From Schaalia hyovaginalis (GTDB lineage: Bacteria > Actinomycetota > Actinomycetes > Actinomycetales > Actinomycetaceae), in NCBI RefSeq assembly GCF_014208035.1, contig NZ_JACHMK010000001.1:2418001-2482000 (forward strand): a DNA stretch of 64,000 bases, written 5' to 3'. Position 1 is the first letter of the stretch. Each line of letters starts with the position of its first letter. The position numbers and the translations under genes were made by a program. Below the pieces are notes generated by a model. The model was given only the letters and a program-made list of their open reading frames with translations, did not search any database and was not told the DNA's origin. This document shows positions 62,173-64,000 of this stretch, piece after piece.

Positions 62173-63936
62173 TCACTTCCCGCGCTCGTCCTCGGGCCTG
62201 ACGCCTTTCGCCTCGGCTTCCCGGCGTTTGGCGACGGCTTCGCGTTCGGCGAGGGCCTCTTCGCCGGGCCCGGCGAAGATCCCCGATCGCTCCTCGGCGT
62301 CCGGGGAGCCGGAGTAGAGGCGCTCCCCCTTCCCGCCGCTCGTGGTGGTCGTCGGATTCTCCTCGGCGGCTCGGGCGACGGCTTGCGGGAGCTCGGCGGT
62401 GAGCTCGTCCGGCGAGGCGGGTGCGCCGGGGGCGCGATCCTTAGCGCGAGCGGAATCCTTAGGCGGGGCGCCGACGATGCGCGCGAGGGTCCCGGCGGTC
62501 ATGACCTGGGTGGGGACGCTTTCGGCGCGAAGCGGGACCCTGCGCTCGGATCCGGCGAGTTCGCGCATCCTGTCGGCCATGGCGCGGCGGCGCGCCCGCT
62601 TGGCCTTCCTCCTGGCGGCGACCAGTCGGGCAGCGTGGGTCGCCTCATCCCCCGCGGTGTTGTCGGCGAGGGCCTTCGCGGCGTCTTCGAGGGCGCTCGC
62701 CCCGTCCTCGTGCATTCCGGTGGACGAGGGATCGCCGGCGATCTTCGTGAGTTCGGCGGCGAGGGCGGCCACCTGCGCCCTCGAAGTGTCGACGGGCACC
62801 GCGACCTCCGCCTGGGGTTGGATGCGCGTCGCGGGCCGGGCCCAGGGCTCCTCGGCCACCACCCAGGCGATGATGTGCTCGCGCAGGTAGCAGCGCAGAT
62901 CCCACAGGCTGCCCGAGTTCTTCGCGGAGACGAGGATCCTGACCGTCACCGTCGAGGTATCCGCCCCTGTCATCTGGACGTTCCACGTCCGGCCGTCCCA
63001 CAGGTCCGTCGCCTGGAGCAGGGATTCAACCTTCTGGCGGATCAGGGCCATCGGCGCCGCCCAGTCGAGGTGGATCTCGACGGTGCCGAGCTGGGCCGCG
63101 GCCCTGCGCGTCCAGTTCTCGAAGGTCGTCGAGGTGAAATAGGTCGAGGGGATGATGAGCCGCCGCTCGTCCCACAGGCGCACGACGACGTAGGACAGGG
63201 TGATCTCCTCGATCGCGCCCGACTCCCCCTTGTCGTTGGCGACGACGACATCGCCCACCCGGATGGCGTCCGTGAAGGCCAGTTGAATCCCCGCGAAGAC
63301 GTTCCCCAGGGTCTGCTGCGCGGCGAGACCGGCGATGACCGAGATGAGGCCGGCGGAGGCAAGGAGGGTCGTCATCGCCTGACGGGCGGCCGCGAAGGTC
63401 GAGAGGATCGCGACGATGCCGATGATGACGACGATGAGCTGGACGAGGCGGCGCACCACCTGGGCCTGCGTCTCGAAACGCCTGGCCCTGCCCTGATCCG
63501 CTCGGTTCCGCATGCGCGCCGCGTCCTCGAACACCCATGCCGCCGCATAGGCGATCCAGGTGACGGCGCCGATCGCGAGGATGAGGAGGACGTGCGTCGA
63601 GGTCGAGACGAGCGTCCCGTTCGACCACTGGCTGAGGTCGGCGCCCTGGAGCATCCATTCGAGTCCGAGCAGGCCGCCCCACATCATGAGGGCGACGTAG
63701 AAGGGGGTACGGACCCTCTTGAGGAGCATCGACCCGACCTGTGATCTGCGCAGGATGCTCCGCAGGATCGCCGAGGCGAGGGCGGCGGCGAGGAAGCCGA
63801 GGAGGGCTCCGACGGCGACCCCGAGAAGGAGTGAGGCGATGTCGATGGCGTCGCTCACTGCGGCCTCTGCACCCGATTGGGGGCCGTCCCCCTCTTGAGA
63901 GACGAGGCGGGCGATTGCGGAAAGGCTCGTGCTCAT
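62173..63936 (-). CDS. MscS family mechanosensitive ion channel
   Basis: A 587-residue channel. Three or four helices lie before the pore: ASLLLGVAVGALLGFLAAAL, VLLILAIGAVTWIAYAAAW and VVRRLVQLIVVIIGIVAILS. The pore helix is LASAGLISVIAGLAAQQTLGNVFAG, followed by the beta domain with IRVGDVVV and EITLSYVVVRLWDERRLIIP. A hydrophilic tail of about 160 residues after the MscS core is extra. It would release solutes on osmotic downshock. The start is six bases after a TAGGCT -10 box. Confidence 0.9.
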   Translation of the reverse strand: MSTSLSAIARLVSQEGDGPQSGAEAAVSDAIDIASLLLGVAVGALLGFLAAALASAILRSILRRSQVGSMLLKRVRTPFYVALMMWGGLLGLEWMLQGADLSQWSNGTLVSTSTHVLLILAIGAVTWIAYAAAWVFEDAARMRNRADQGRARRFETQAQVVRRLVQLIVVIIGIVAILSTFAAARQAMTTLLASAGLISVIAGLAAQQTLGNVFAGIQLAFTDAIRVGDVVVANDKGESGAIEEITLSYVVVRLWDERRLIIPSTYFTSTTFENWTRRAAAQLGTVEIHLDWAAPMALIRQKVESLLQATDLWDGRTWNVQMTGADTSTVTVRILVSAKNSGSLWDLRCYLREHIIAWVVAEEPWARPATRIQPQAEVAVPVDTSRAQVAALAAELTKIAGDPSSTGMHEDGASALEDAAKALADNTAGDEATHAARLVAARRKAKRARRRAMADRMRELAGSERRVPLRAESVPTQVMTAGTLARIVGAPPKDSARAKDRAPGAPASPDELTAELPQAVARAAEENPTTTTSGGKGERLYSGSPDAEERSGIFAGPGEEALAEREAVAKRREAEAKGVRPEDERGK

Positions 63937-63942
63937 GCTCCC

Positions 63943-63948
63943 AGCCTA
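63943..63948 (-). promoter_or_regulatory. -10 box for a leaderless mscS transcript
   Basis: On the reverse strand TAGGCT is followed by six bases and the ATG at 63936. The bases from 63949 to the end show no further gene. Confidence 0.5.
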
Positions 63949-64000
63949 GGGGTCCTTCCCCGACGCTTCCTGCGCGGCGCGCCCCGCTCCTCCCGGCCCT

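Overview
The window is chromosomal DNA of a high-G+C Gram-positive bacterium. The base composition is very G+C rich by eye, GTG starts are common, and many genes begin directly after a TANNNT -10 box. Actinobacterial families (DUF4235, DUF4921, GTP-type PEPCK, an IdeR/DtxR-type iron box, a GTTCACC-type PHO box, a MutT1-like Nudix/histidine-phosphatase fusion) point to the Actinomycetota, probably near Actinomyces/Schaalia. The genus is inference.

Layout. (1) 1-958: a cut and apparently frameshifted GtrA-like membrane gene, then a GNAT acetyltransferase. (2) 1119-7903: an iron-regulated operon. An iron box precedes an unrecognised 43-residue His-rich peptide gene, a FecCD permease, its ATPase, a binding lipoprotein and a pair of fused ABC proteins. 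This is the part I find most worth following up. (3) 8021-13898: aldo/keto reductase, M18 aminopeptidase, Nudix hydrolase, AspT/YidE-type transporter, TipA-like MerR regulator with its own operator, and an S4 RNA-binding protein. (4) 13941-17955: padR, ABC ATPase and FtsX-like permease. (5) 18058-22682: a homing-endonuclease-repeat protein and a heterodimeric ABC exporter behind a palindrome. (6) 22702-30208: a lower-G+C sialidase and mixed housekeeping genes. (7) 30208-37434: phosphatidylcholine synthase, a 73-bp tandem repeat, and purLQSCD for purine biosynthesis. (8) 37665-38682: a GH114-like lipoprotein pseudogene. (9) 38779-51517: PEPCK, then a phosphate/polyphosphate block: PhoU-like DUF47 plus PiT, the PHO-box-controlled pstSCAB operon, a MutT1-like Nudix/phosphatase, DUF4342 and ppk. 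(10) 51628-63936: ADP-ribosylglycohydrolase with PfkB kinase, tRNA-Lys, an MFS exporter, a TetR-controlled ABC-2 efflux pair, EamA, MsrB and MscS.

How it works together. Region 2 looks like metallophore or haem uptake that switches on under iron starvation. Region 9 takes up phosphate by a high-affinity (Pst) and a low-affinity (PiT) route, and PPK can store it as polyphosphate. Most operons overlap by the ATGA/GTGA pattern and convergent genes are separated by strong hairpins.

Structure beyond genes: a 22-bp repeat family at 13887-13930 and 48827-49094, three copies of a 73-bp repeat at 31320-31515, and fourteen start codons lying 6-7 bases after a -10 box, which suggests widespread leaderless initiation. 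No rRNA, CRISPR array, phage, IS transposase gene or recognised defence system was seen.
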